DNA from: Methanobacteriota archaeon
Lineage (GTDB): Archaea > Halobacteriota > Halobacteria > Halobacteriales > Halalkalicoccaceae
DNA: 9,658 bases
Assembly: GCA_022561895.1 (NCBI GenBank)
Contig: JADFQH010000095.1
Location: forward strand, 1 to 9,658
Direction: 5' to 3'
Made by a program: the position numbers and the translations under genes. Positions 1-6,129 of this stretch are shown piece by piece. The first letter of the stretch is position 1. Every line of letters starts with the position of its first letter. Below the pieces are notes generated by a model that saw only the letters and a program-made list of their open reading frames with translations, was not told where the DNA came from and made no database searches.

Positions 1-1
1 T

Positions 2-148
2 TTCGAGAGAAGGGAGGACCCGCGCATCGAACGAGAGGAGTTTAAGTTCCAGCGCGAGGAATTAAAGTTCCAACGTGGACTTATGGGAAGCGGAATTGAG
101 CAAGGATTACGGTCTGGAGAGATTGATCCATTCACTCTTGATGCGTGA
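2..148 (+). CDS. C-terminal fragment of an unknown charged protein
   Basis: The plus frame is open from the window edge to a TGA at 146-148, giving 48 residues; the other two plus frames close quickly. The peptide is very rich in Glu, Arg, Lys and Gln. It holds a near-duplicate, EEFKFQRE followed by EELKFQR, mirrored by an imperfect DNA direct repeat at about 41-60 and 60-79. It is probably helical or coiled coil, followed by GLMGSGIEQGLRSGEIDP. I do not recognise the family. The last residues after GEIDP (about base 130 on) overlap the antisense GldG-like frame. The natural coding sequence therefore probably stops at the GATC at 125-128, and the apparent C-terminus is read-through into a different DNA block. 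Confidence 0.4.
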   Translation, partial: FERREDPRIEREEFKFQREELKFQRGLMGSGIEQGLRSGEIDPFTLDA

Positions 149-481
149 GCGCTTCGTCGCCTCGTAGAGGTCCAATAGATTGCGGGAGGCCTGTCGATAA
201 CGCTGCTGATCTTCGGTCTCACGATCGGTCTCGAAATAGAGCGACGTCACGCGGACGTTTTCGTCCAGGGTTGCAAGAAGATTCTCCGTACCTTCGCTCA
301 GGCTGTTGACGCCGGACGACGTCATGTCCAAGCGCACCGGCATCTTGTAGGCCATAAGCTGCAGGACGACGACGATCCCCACGACGAGCAGCGTCGCGAC
401 GAGCACATTGGTCCCCACGCGAAGGCGCTTGCCGGAGGGAGCACTTTCCGGTGGATTCGTTTGGGTGTCCGGCCCTACCAT
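107..481 (-). pseudogene. GldG-like ABC-transporter auxiliary protein, N-terminal fragment
   Basis: This frame would give 124 residues, while GldG-type proteins usually exceed 400, so only the N-terminus is present. It has a short polar N-terminus and one strong membrane segment at about residues 22-44 (NVLVATLLVVGIVVVLQLMA). The family pattern R-x-D-x-T ... x-LSEGTENLLATLDENVRVTSLYF follows, which opens the extracytoplasmic GldG domain. Similarity continues to about SEWIN (base 125) and then breaks into a few unrelated residues and a stop at 107-109. The ATG at 481-479 overlaps the stop of the permease frame (ATGGTAG), so the two were translationally coupled. GldF/GldG pairs occur with an ATP-binding subunit in Bacteroidetes gliding loci and more widely in bacteria such as Planctomycetes, with a role in export or envelope function. 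I do not know them as haloarchaeal. Codon use and less acidic composition differ from the rest of the window. Confidence 0.65.
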
Positions 482-637
482 CGACGCATCTCCAAGCGTT
501 TTACGGTGAGAAAGAGGAAAAACGCGGTCGTCGTCAGGAAAAAGACAACGTGGTTGGTGTCCAACATGCCGCGTACGAACTCGTGAAAGTGAGTTCGCAC
601 GGACATCTGCTGCAATAGGACGCGAGGCCAACCCTCG
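475..637 (-). pseudogene. GldF-like ABC-2 permease, C-terminal fragment
   Basis: About 50 residues are recognisable: the pattern S-V-R-T-HF-x-x-F-x-RG-x-LDT-x-x-V-x-FF, then a hydrophobic final helix (FFLTTTAFFLFLTV), ending K-R-LEMRRW and TAG at 477-475. This is the usual end of GldF/ABC-2-type permeases, where the last loop and last helix directly precede GldG. The frame technically stays open to an ATG at 666, but the residues before about IEGW come from reading the HAD phosphatase gene backwards. I therefore place the edge at the GATC at 637-640. The rest of the permease (normally about 240 residues or more) and its ATPase partner are absent. Overlap with the GldG start by seven bases shows an intact bacterial operon joint inside an otherwise truncated block. 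Confidence 0.6.
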
Positions 638-1131
638 ATCTCCTGGGCGAGGCGGTCGCCGAACACACCGAGGAAGACCCCGCTTTCGTCCGTGACTGTG
701 CGCGCGCGTTCTACGCCGCGGACGATCCCGAGATCCGGACCGTTCTCGAAGCGGTCGGTTCGATTCCGGACTCCGAGGAGCTACCCGCGGCGATCCGCGA
801 TCTGTTCGAGCGCATCGACGTCGCCTACTACGCGGGTGATGCCGCCGAGATCGGATCGCTGGAGCTGAACAAGGTCGTCGGCGTCGAAACCGCCTTCTCC
901 GTCCTGGAAATCGAGGACCCCTTCGCGCTCGTGATGGGCGATTCGAAAAGCGACCTCCGGGTGATGGAGTGGGTCGCGGGCGGAACGGGGATCGGAGCCG
1001 CGCCCGAACACGCCTCGGCGGACGTTCTTTTCCATATCGAGAACACCGACGAACTCGTCTTCGATCGGGGGCGTTCCGCGGATATGCTCCGGATAATCTA
1101 CGCGCTCAATCGGCTCGCTGCGCTCGATTGA
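637..1131 (+). pseudogene. HAD-superfamily phosphatase, C-terminal part only
   Basis: The frame reads about 164 residues to TGA at 1129-1131, with haloarchaeal acidic composition. Visible HAD motifs are the motif III lysine in LELNKVVGVETAF (Lys codon 871-873) and motif IV GDSKSDLRVMEW (from 937), which binds the catalytic Mg2+. These are arranged as in small-molecule HAD phosphatases of the phosphoglycolate/phosphoserine phosphatase type. Motif I (DxDxT, the nucleophile) and motif II should lie upstream but are missing, because the frame runs into the Gld block and a TAG at 616. The GTG at 931 could start only a useless 66-residue piece. The fragment therefore cannot be an active enzyme as it stands. 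The truncation is more likely a joint in the DNA or assembly than natural decay, since no frameshift or stop interrupts the remaining part. The substrate cannot be deduced. Confidence 0.65.
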
Positions 1132-1135
1132 GCGC
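1102..1135. repeat. Perfect 11-bp inverted repeat over the HAD stop codon
   Basis: GCGCTCAATCG at 1102-1112 is the exact reverse complement of CGATTGAGCGC at 1125-1135, with a 12-base loop. The right arm includes the TGA stop (1129-1131). It could fold in RNA at the end of the HAD message. No T-tract follows, so an ordinary archaeal U-rich terminator is not evident. Confidence 0.6.
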
Positions 1136-1257
1136 TACTGCCGTGTACGGTCGGACGTAACTGTTGAGAGCCGCTCGCCACGCCGGCCGGACGAACGCCG
1201 TTCAGGGCTTCCGTCCGATCGTATATCCGGCGCAACCGAAATCAGTGATTCTAGCAT

Positions 1258-1266
1258 ACTTATATG
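1258..1266 (+). promoter_or_regulatory. TATA-box candidate for the asparagine-synthase-like gene
   Basis: ACTTATATG lies in a locally AT-rich stretch. With the usual archaeal spacing of about 25-27 bases, transcription would start near 1288 and leave a leader of about 34 bases before the ATG at 1322. A second AT-rich core, GTATATCC, lies at about 1221-1228 and is a weaker alternative. Confidence 0.45.
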
Positions 1267-1321
1267 TCTCGGGTTAACAACAGGTCACAGGGCGCTTTCG
1301 GGCGACCACGCGAGAACTGAC

Positions 1322-3037
1322 ATGATGCGTAAGGAGCTGTTTGGGGTGTTCGACGACTACGATGGGCTGACAGCGCTCCGCGATCCGGACTCGTTCGATC
1401 GGATCTGTTCGTCCGATTCCCTTTCGGTCGGCATCCGTGATTCGGATCTCGGCGCTCCGCATCGAAGTGCGGCCTACGAGGACGAGACTGGCTGTTGTGT
1501 CATCTGGGGGGAGGTTTACCTCCCGGAGTCGGTTTCCCGACCCGCTCGGTGGGTTCTCGATCGCTACCGAAGCGAGGGGCGGTCGGGTCTGTCGGCGCTC
1601 AACGGCTCGTATCTCGTTGCGATCGCGACCGAAGGGACGGCGGCGGTCTACACCGATCCGATCCGTTCGTGGGAGTGTTTTTACACTGATCGTGCCGACT
1701 CGCGCGTTTTCGGGACCGATGCTGCGCGCGTCTGTCGAATGAGTTCGAAACTCTCGATCGATCCCGACTCGTTGCTCGAACTCGCTCATCTGAGTGTCGT
1801 TCTCGACGATCGGACCCTTTTCGAGGACGTCTCGCGGACCCCGTTCGACGGCGTTCTCCGCCCGAACTCGGTCGAACGCCTCGATCGGTTCGTCTACCGA
1901 CCGCGCGAGTTCGACTACGCGGGCGAACTCGCCGCGCGGCTCGAACGTGCACTCACACGACGGACAACCCTCCGAGGGACGAAGGGGCTGTTGTTGGGTG
2001 CGGGTTACGATTCGCGCACGCTGCTCGCCGGTATCCCCGAGATCGAGTGTTGTTACACCGTCGGAAGCGAGGACTCCTCGGAGGTCCGAGTCGCAAAGAA
2101 GCTCGCTGCACAGTACGACGCGACCCACCAAACGCTGGGGGTCGACGGGTCGTACTTCACGACCGACATCGACACCGTTCGCTACACGAACGGGATCGGC
2201 GAGTCGATCCACATCCATCAGCGCGGGATCGAGGAGGTCGCGGACACCGACGTGATGTATCACGGGTGGGCGATCGATTCGCTCTTAAAGGAGTTTTTCG
2301 TCCAGAAAAAGCGCGTCGGTGCGTTCGGAAAATCAGTCAAGCTTTCCTCACTCGCCACACAGCCCGATGCGCTTTCGTTTCTCACGCGGAAGAAACTCGG
2401 GATCATGCCCGACAGCCCGACGCTGTTGGCCGAGTGTGCGTCGGTCTCCGAGCCCGAAGAGATCCTCGAAGCGCGCCTCGAAGACGAACTCGAACGGTGT
2501 CGCGCGCGCTGTACGCGCAGCCACGACCTCCCGAGCGTCTTCGGCATCAAAAACCTCCCCTCGAAATCGTTTCGCATGCATCTGTTCGATCAGTTCACCG
2601 AATCGTTCATCTGTGCGGACAGCGAGCTGATCGACTGGCATCTCTCGACCCCGCCCGAGTACAGGAGTACGGAGACGTTTCTGGCCGCGATCCAGCAGCT
2701 CGATTCGAACATCCTCAGATACCGGCCGCCGGATCGCCCGCGAACGAGTTCAGTAGTGAACCAGATCGAGGGGTTTTTGCGACGGAACCTTCCGTTGACG
2801 GCGTTCGACCCGCCGTGGCCGGATCGTCGGTCGCTCTACAGCACGTACGATCTCGATCGAACGCTGCTGCCCCAGTCGCCCGCCCTTCATCCCTGCTCCG
2901 TCCGGCTCAAACTCCGGGTTCACGACGTTGAAACGTGGCTTGCGGCGCTTGCGGACGAAACGGTACTCACACCCGAGGAGATCGTCTGCCCGCCCGACTC
3001 GAAGCGTGTTCTCCTTCGGGAAACCGCCAGCCCTTAA
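1322..3037 (+). CDS. Degenerate asparagine-synthase-like protein
   Basis: This is a 571-residue protein with the two-domain layout of glutamine-dependent asparagine synthetase. Residues about 1-200 resemble the class II glutaminase fold: WGEVYLPE at 62-69 takes the place of the usual GNGEIYN strand, and LNGSYLVAIA at 93-102 the place of the LxGxFAFAI strand. The nucleophile Cys2 is absent (the protein starts MMRKELFG). Residues about 200-500 resemble the ATP-pyrophosphatase domain. A PP-loop at 223-232 reads LLLGAGYDSR instead of LSGGLDSS, and the position of the GxGSDExxGGY motif holds YHGWAIDSLLKEFF. It is therefore unlikely to hydrolyse glutamine, and ATP-dependent amide or amide-like bond formation is uncertain. 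It carries about 13 cysteines, many for a haloarchaeal protein. Relatives often sit in surface-glycan clusters, but nothing here shows that. The next gene starts 24 bases downstream, so co-transcription is possible. No upstream ATG or GTG in frame competes. Confidence 0.75.
   Translation: MMRKELFGVFDDYDGLTALRDPDSFDRICSSDSLSVGIRDSDLGAPHRSAAYEDETGCCVIWGEVYLPESVSRPARWVLDRYRSEGRSGLSALNGSYLVAIATEGTAAVYTDPIRSWECFYTDRADSRVFGTDAARVCRMSSKLSIDPDSLLELAHLSVVLDDRTLFEDVSRTPFDGVLRPNSVERLDRFVYRPREFDYAGELAARLERALTRRTTLRGTKGLLLGAGYDSRTLLAGIPEIECCYTVGSEDSSEVRVAKKLAAQYDATHQTLGVDGSYFTTDIDTVRYTNGIGESIHIHQRGIEEVADTDVMYHGWAIDSLLKEFFVQKKRVGAFGKSVKLSSLATQPDALSFLTRKKLGIMPDSPTLLAECASVSEPEEILEARLEDELERCRARCTRSHDLPSVFGIKNLPSKSFRMHLFDQFTESFICADSELIDWHLSTPPEYRSTETFLAAIQQLDSNILRYRPPDRPRTSSVVNQIEGFLRRNLPLTAFDPPWPDRRSLYSTYDLDRTLLPQSPALHPCSVRLKLRVHDVETWLAALADETVLTPEEIVCPPDSKRVLLRETASP
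3034..3037 (+). promoter_or_regulatory. Possible TATA element for the aldolase-family gene
   Basis: TTAA inside CCCTTAAGAG is centred about 26 bases before the ATG at 3062, the spacing expected for a leaderless haloarchaeal transcript, and it overlaps the TAA stop of the preceding gene. The core is short, so the gene may instead be read through from upstream. Confidence 0.3.
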
Positions 3038-3061
3038 GAGCCTGCCCGGTTATCGAGTAGT

Positions 3062-3958
3062 ATGCACACCGGCTCCGCCGACCCGCTTTCGTTACAGGGC
3101 GTCATCCCGCCGACGATCACCGTCTTCGACGAGGACGAGAGCGTCGACTACGAGCGAACCGCAGCCCACGCGCGTTACGTCGTCGACGGGGGCGCACACG
3201 GCGTCTTTCCACTGGGAACGAACGGCGAGTTCCCCCTCTTGACCGGTGAGGAACGAAACGGCGTCGTCGAAGCGGTCGTCGAAGGAGTCGAGGATGTCCC
3301 CGTGATCGCGGGCGTTGGCGCGCCGAGTACGTACGAGACCGTCCAGCACGCGACCCACGCCGAATCGGTCGGTGCGGACGGGATCGTCGTGGTCACGCCC
3401 TACTACTACCCCCTCGACCACGACGCCGCCCTCACCCACTACCAGCGAGTCGCCGAGGCTGTTTCCCTCCCAATCTACGTCTATCACATTCCCAGTAAAA
3501 CCGGAAACAGCCTCTCGCTCGACACCCTCGACGCGCTCTCGGGGATCGAAAACCTCGCGGGCGTGAAGGATTCGAGCAAGGACGTGCCGTGGCTGGCCCA
3601 AGCGATCGATTCCCATCCCGAACTCACGTTTCTCGCGGGATCGGACTCGTTGCTCTTTCCGGGTCTCGAAATCGGCTGTTCGGGGATGGTGAGCGCCGTT
3701 GGGAACGTCTTTCCCGAACTCGTCGTTTCGCTCTTCGAGAGCTACGATGCGGGCGAGGAGGAACGAGCGCGCGAACTCCAAAGCGACGTTTACGACGTGC
3801 GAGACGCGATCAAATACGGCTCGTACATGGCTGGCGTGAAAAGCGCGCTTCCCCACGTCGGCTTCGATGCTGGCCCGCTTCGCAGCCCGCTCAGGACGAT
3901 GGACGACGAAAGCGAACAGGCGATGATCGCCGATCTCGATGCGCTCTCGCTTCTCTGA
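3062..3958 (+). CDS. DHDPS/KDG-aldolase family lyase
   Basis: At 298 residues it has the normal length of the dihydrodipicolinate synthase / N-acetylneuraminate lyase / 2-keto-3-deoxygluconate aldolase (beta/alpha)8 barrel family. The carboxylate-binding loop is GTNGE at 52-56. Tyr141 lies in YHIPSKTG. The Schiff-base lysine is Lys169 in AGVKDSS. GSD at 193-195 and a Gly-rich strand GCSGMVSAVGN at 205-215 complete the site. It should form a lysine imine with a 2-keto acid in the cytoplasm. The GTNGE loop and the nearby gluconate-dehydratase-type gene favour a sugar-acid substrate: aldol cleavage of 2-keto-3-deoxygluconate (or its 6-phosphate) to pyruvate and glyceraldehyde (3-phosphate), or dehydration of a 2-keto-3-deoxypentonate, as in haloarchaeal pentose oxidation. 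Lysine-biosynthetic DapA is less likely, as no dap or lys gene is nearby. Family assignment is firm; the exact reaction is inference. Confidence 0.85.
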   Translation: MHTGSADPLSLQGVIPPTITVFDEDESVDYERTAAHARYVVDGGAHGVFPLGTNGEFPLLTGEERNGVVEAVVEGVEDVPVIAGVGAPSTYETVQHATHAESVGADGIVVVTPYYYPLDHDAALTHYQRVAEAVSLPIYVYHIPSKTGNSLSLDTLDALSGIENLAGVKDSSKDVPWLAQAIDSHPELTFLAGSDSLLFPGLEIGCSGMVSAVGNVFPELVVSLFESYDAGEEERARELQSDVYDVRDAIKYGSYMAGVKSALPHVGFDAGPLRSPLRTMDDESEQAMIADLDALSLL

Positions 3959-3979
3959 TCGACCGATTTAGCACCCCAC

Positions 3980-3988
3980 TTATTATAT
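3980..3988 (+). promoter_or_regulatory. TATA box for the winged-helix membrane protein gene
   Basis: TTATTATAT is the most AT-rich run between the two genes. Its centre lies about 35 bases before the ATG at 4020, which predicts a transcript with a leader of about ten bases. This suggests the gene has its own promoter rather than depending on the aldolase-family gene, despite a gap of only 61 bases. Confidence 0.55.
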
Positions 3989-4019
3989 GTCCTCGTTTTG
4001 AACATACTATGAGAGTTAC

Positions 4020-4628
4020 ATGGGTGGCGCGCTCAGCAAATCAACGTCGGCGGTATCGGTGGACCGAGAGGAGACACCGATAGCAGCTCCAACTACTGAC
4101 GACCTCTTTTCGGTTCTCGCAAACAGACGGCGGCGGTACGTGCTCCACTATCTCAAACGCACGGATCTTGCGGAGTCGATCGAGATCGGGACGCTTGCAG
4201 AACAGATCGCGGCGTGGGAGAACGACGTTTCGATTTCTCGGGTTTCGAGCACGCAACGAAAGCGCGTCTACACCGCGCTCCAGCAGTCACACCTCCCGAA
4301 GATGGACGCCGCGGGAGTGCTCGCCTTCGAGAAGGACCGCGGGCTGATCCGAGGCGATCCCGTTATCGAGGAGTTCGACGTCTCTATCGATCTCGTTGCC
4401 AGCTCCGACATCCCGTGGAGCGAGTACTATCTGGCGCTCTCGTCGGTCTGTGCAGCGCTCCTCGCAGCGGTCTGGCTCGGCGCGTATCCGTTTTCACAGA
4501 TCTCCGCGTTCGGGTGGGCGCTCGTTATCGTCGTCGTGTTTTCCCTCTCGTCGATCGCCCATCTCTACACCACGCGAACACGGACGATCGGGACGGGCGA
4601 ACGTCCCCCGGAGATCGACCATCGATAA
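4020..4628 (+). CDS. Haloarchaeal winged-helix protein with two C-terminal membrane helices
   Basis: This protein has 202 residues. Residues about 28-108 form a winged-helix fold of the DUF7344 type found in many haloarchaeal proteins: the opening LFSVLANRRRRYVLHYLK, the stretch TLAEQIAAWEN, then QRKRVYTALQQSHLPKMDAAGVLAF. Two hydrophobic helices follow at about 136-155 (YYLALSSVCAALLAAVWLGA) and 162-182 (SAFGWALVIVVVFSLSSIAHL), with a short Arg/Thr-rich tail. It is probably anchored in the membrane with the DNA-binding domain in the cytoplasm. The target is unknown. Its position between two sugar-acid enzymes, just upstream of a palindromic leader, makes a regulatory role there reasonable, but many such genes sit beside unrelated neighbours. 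An ATG at 4009 is out of frame and gives only a short peptide; 4020 fits the TATA spacing. Confidence 0.75.
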   Translation: MGGALSKSTSAVSVDREETPIAAPTTDDLFSVLANRRRRYVLHYLKRTDLAESIEIGTLAEQIAAWENDVSISRVSSTQRKRVYTALQQSHLPKMDAAGVLAFEKDRGLIRGDPVIEEFDVSIDLVASSDIPWSEYYLALSSVCAALLAAVWLGAYPFSQISAFGWALVIVVVFSLSSIAHLYTTRTRTIGTGERPPEIDHR

Positions 4629-4632
4629 CTGA

Positions 4633-4660
4633 TACTCGAATTCGAGTACCCAATTCGAAT
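4633..4660. promoter_or_regulatory. Tandem palindromes, candidate operator of the dehydratase gene
   Basis: TACTCGAATTCGAGTA at 4633-4648 is a perfect 16-base palindrome without a loop. A second perfect palindrome, ATTCGAAT, lies at 4653-4660. They share the core TTCGA/TCGAA and their centres are 16 bases apart. They sit 38-65 bases before the ATG of the dehydratase, in the region where activators or repressors act on archaeal promoters. A lone half-site-like ATCGAGTA is at 3052-3059, just before the aldolase-family start. No clear TATA box separates the palindromes from the ATG; the sequence around 4664-4673 (CTACTGTTTT) is a weak candidate. Confidence 0.5.
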
Positions 4661-4697
4661 CCCCTACTGTTTTGGCGGTGAGCGAGTCAGTGATGGT

Positions 4698-5936
4698 ATG
4701 GTTAGGGACTACAGACAGCTTCACGACCCGAACGCCGAGTACACGATGCGAGAGCTCTCGGCCGGGACGATGGGGCTTTCGGCAAAGCGCGAGGGTAGGC
4801 GGAACGTGCAGATTACCGACGTGCAGACGACGATGGTCGACGGGAACTTCCCGTGGACTTTGGTACGAATCTACACCGACGCGGGGATCGTCGGCACCGG
4901 CGAGGCCTACTGGGGGGCGGGTATCCCTGAGATCATCGACCGGATGACGCCGTTTCTCGTCGGCGAAAATCCCCTCGATCTCGATCGGCTCTACGAACAC
5001 CTCATCCAGAAGATGTCCGGCGAGGGATCGATCGCGGGCGCGACCGTCACCGCGGTTTCGGGAATCGAGATCGCGCTACACGACGTGGCGGGGAAGATCC
5101 TCGACGTGCCCGCCTACCAGCTGTTGGGTGGCAAATATCGCGATCAGGTGCGAGTGTACTGTGACTGTCACGCCGGCGACGAGTCGGAACCCGAGTCCAA
5201 TGCAAAAGAGGCGGAGCGCGTCGTTTCCGAACTCGGTTACGACGCCCTCAAGTTCGATCTCGACGTTCCCTCCGGTGAGGAGAAGGATCGCGCGAACCGC
5301 CACCTGAGCGATCGGGAGATCGACCACAAGGTGAACATCGTCGAGGCAGTGACGGACGCGGTCGGCGATCGCGCGGACGTCGCCTTCGACTGTCACTGGT
5401 CCTTTACCGGTGGGAGCGCAAAGCGGCTTGCCGCCCGCCTCGAAGAGTACCCCATCTGGTGGCTCGAAGATCCGGTTCCCCCCGAGAACCACGATGTCCA
5501 GCGTCAGGTCACTCAGTCGACCTCGACGCCGATCGCCGCGGGCGAGAACGTCTATCGAAAGCACGGCCAGCGCCGGCTGGTCGACGAGCAGGCCGTCGAC
5601 ATCCTCGCACCCGATCTGCCCAAGGTCGGCGGGATGCGAGAGACCAGAAAGATCGCGGATCTCGCGGACACCTACTACATGCCGATCGCGATGCACAACG
5701 TCTCTTCACCAGTTGCAACGATGGCGAGCGCCCACGTCGGCACTGCGATCCCCAACTCCCTCGCTGTTGAGTTCCACTCCTATCAGCTCGGCTGGTGGGA
5801 GGATCTCGTTCAGGAGAGCGTAATCGAGGAGGGCTACATCGAGATCCCCGAGAAGCCGGGGCTTGGTGTGACCCTCGATCTCGCCACTGTCGAGGCGCAT
5901 ATGGTCGAGGGTGAGGAGCTGTTCGATGAAGCGTGA
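4698..5936 (+). CDS. gnaD: Gluconate dehydratase (enolase superfamily, mandelate racemase subgroup)
   Basis: It has 412 residues, the length I recall for the haloarchaeal D-gluconate/D-xylonate dehydratases. The N-terminal capping domain includes WTLVRIYTDAGIVGTGEAYWG (54-74). The barrel follows. Predicted metal ligands are Asp231 (AFDCHW), Glu257 (WWLEDPVPP) and Glu283 (AAGENVY). The general base is Lys185 (ALKFDLD), and the Asp306/His333 dyad lies in APDLPKVGG and AMHNVSSPVA. It should dehydrate D-gluconate to 2-keto-3-deoxygluconate in the first committed step of the archaeal Entner-Doudoroff routes. A pentonate such as D-xylonate is the main alternative, since the two haloarchaeal enzymes are close relatives. 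The KDG-aldolase-family gene 740 bases upstream fits either. The start is the first in-frame ATG, and homologues as I remember them begin similarly (DYRQLHDPNAEYTMREL). Confidence 0.8.
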   Translation: MVRDYRQLHDPNAEYTMRELSAGTMGLSAKREGRRNVQITDVQTTMVDGNFPWTLVRIYTDAGIVGTGEAYWGAGIPEIIDRMTPFLVGENPLDLDRLYEHLIQKMSGEGSIAGATVTAVSGIEIALHDVAGKILDVPAYQLLGGKYRDQVRVYCDCHAGDESEPESNAKEAERVVSELGYDALKFDLDVPSGEEKDRANRHLSDREIDHKVNIVEAVTDAVGDRADVAFDCHWSFTGGSAKRLAARLEEYPIWWLEDPVPPENHDVQRQVTQSTSTPIAAGENVYRKHGQRRLVDEQAVDILAPDLPKVGGMRETRKIADLADTYYMPIAMHNVSSPVATMASAHVGTAIPNSLAVEFHSYQLGWWEDLVQESVIEEGYIEIPEKPGLGVTLDLATVEAHMVEGEELFDEA

Positions 5937-5950
5937 GCTTCATCGAGCCA

Positions 5951-5994
5951 GCAAACGCAAAGTGTTTGCGGGATCGAGAAAATCTTCGATTTCT
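5951..5994. terminator. Two small hairpins behind the dehydratase gene
   Basis: GCAAAC (5951-5956) pairs with GTTTGC (5964-5969) across a 7-base loop. Fifteen bases after the start of its right arm, AGAAA (5977-5981) pairs with TTTCT (5990-5994), with T5983-A5989 and C5984-G5988 inside and one bulged A. The stretch is more AT-rich than the flanking genes. It lies 15 bases after the TGA, so it may end or stabilise the dehydratase message. Neither stem is followed by a long T-run. Confidence 0.35.
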
Positions 5995-6082
5995 GCCGAC
6001 GCTGATTTGCGTGTTTGAAGAGACGTCGTGTTCAGTAGCGAGAGCGGTGTGGCGGCCGGTGCGAGAGCGGGCGGCACGCTCG

Positions 6083-6101
6083 CCACCACAGGTGGATTTA
6101 T
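6083..6101 (+). promoter_or_regulatory. Formamidase promoter with an abutting dyad
   Basis: TTTAT at 6097-6101 is centred about 31 bases before the ATG at 6130, giving a nearly leaderless transcript. Directly upstream, CCACC (6083-6087) and GGTGG (6091-6095) form a dyad around ACA. This covers the BRE position, where a bound protein would help or block TFB/TBP. A larger imperfect inverted repeat (GTGGCG 6049-6054 with CGCCAC 6081-6086, and GTGC 6059-6062 with GCAC 6074-6077) lies just before it. Confidence 0.45.
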
Positions 6102-6129
6102 CGTCAATCCTTGCGTGATATCCGATGTC

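Noticed and set aside
482..631. Fifty-residue N-terminal extension of the GldG-like protein from 631
   Set aside because: It is the permease coding sequence read in another frame; the ATG at 481 overlapping the permease stop is the natural start.
1274..2263. A 329-codon open frame on the minus strand
   Set aside because: It lies wholly opposite the asparagine-synthase-like gene and its promoter, is Arg/Val-rich with no domain pattern, and is explained by stop-poor GC-rich codon use of the sense gene.
6028..6129. N-terminal extension of formamidase from the ATG at 6028
   Set aside because: It would include the TATA box and dyads, is Ala/Gly-rich and is not part of the family; the ATG at 6130 is better placed.
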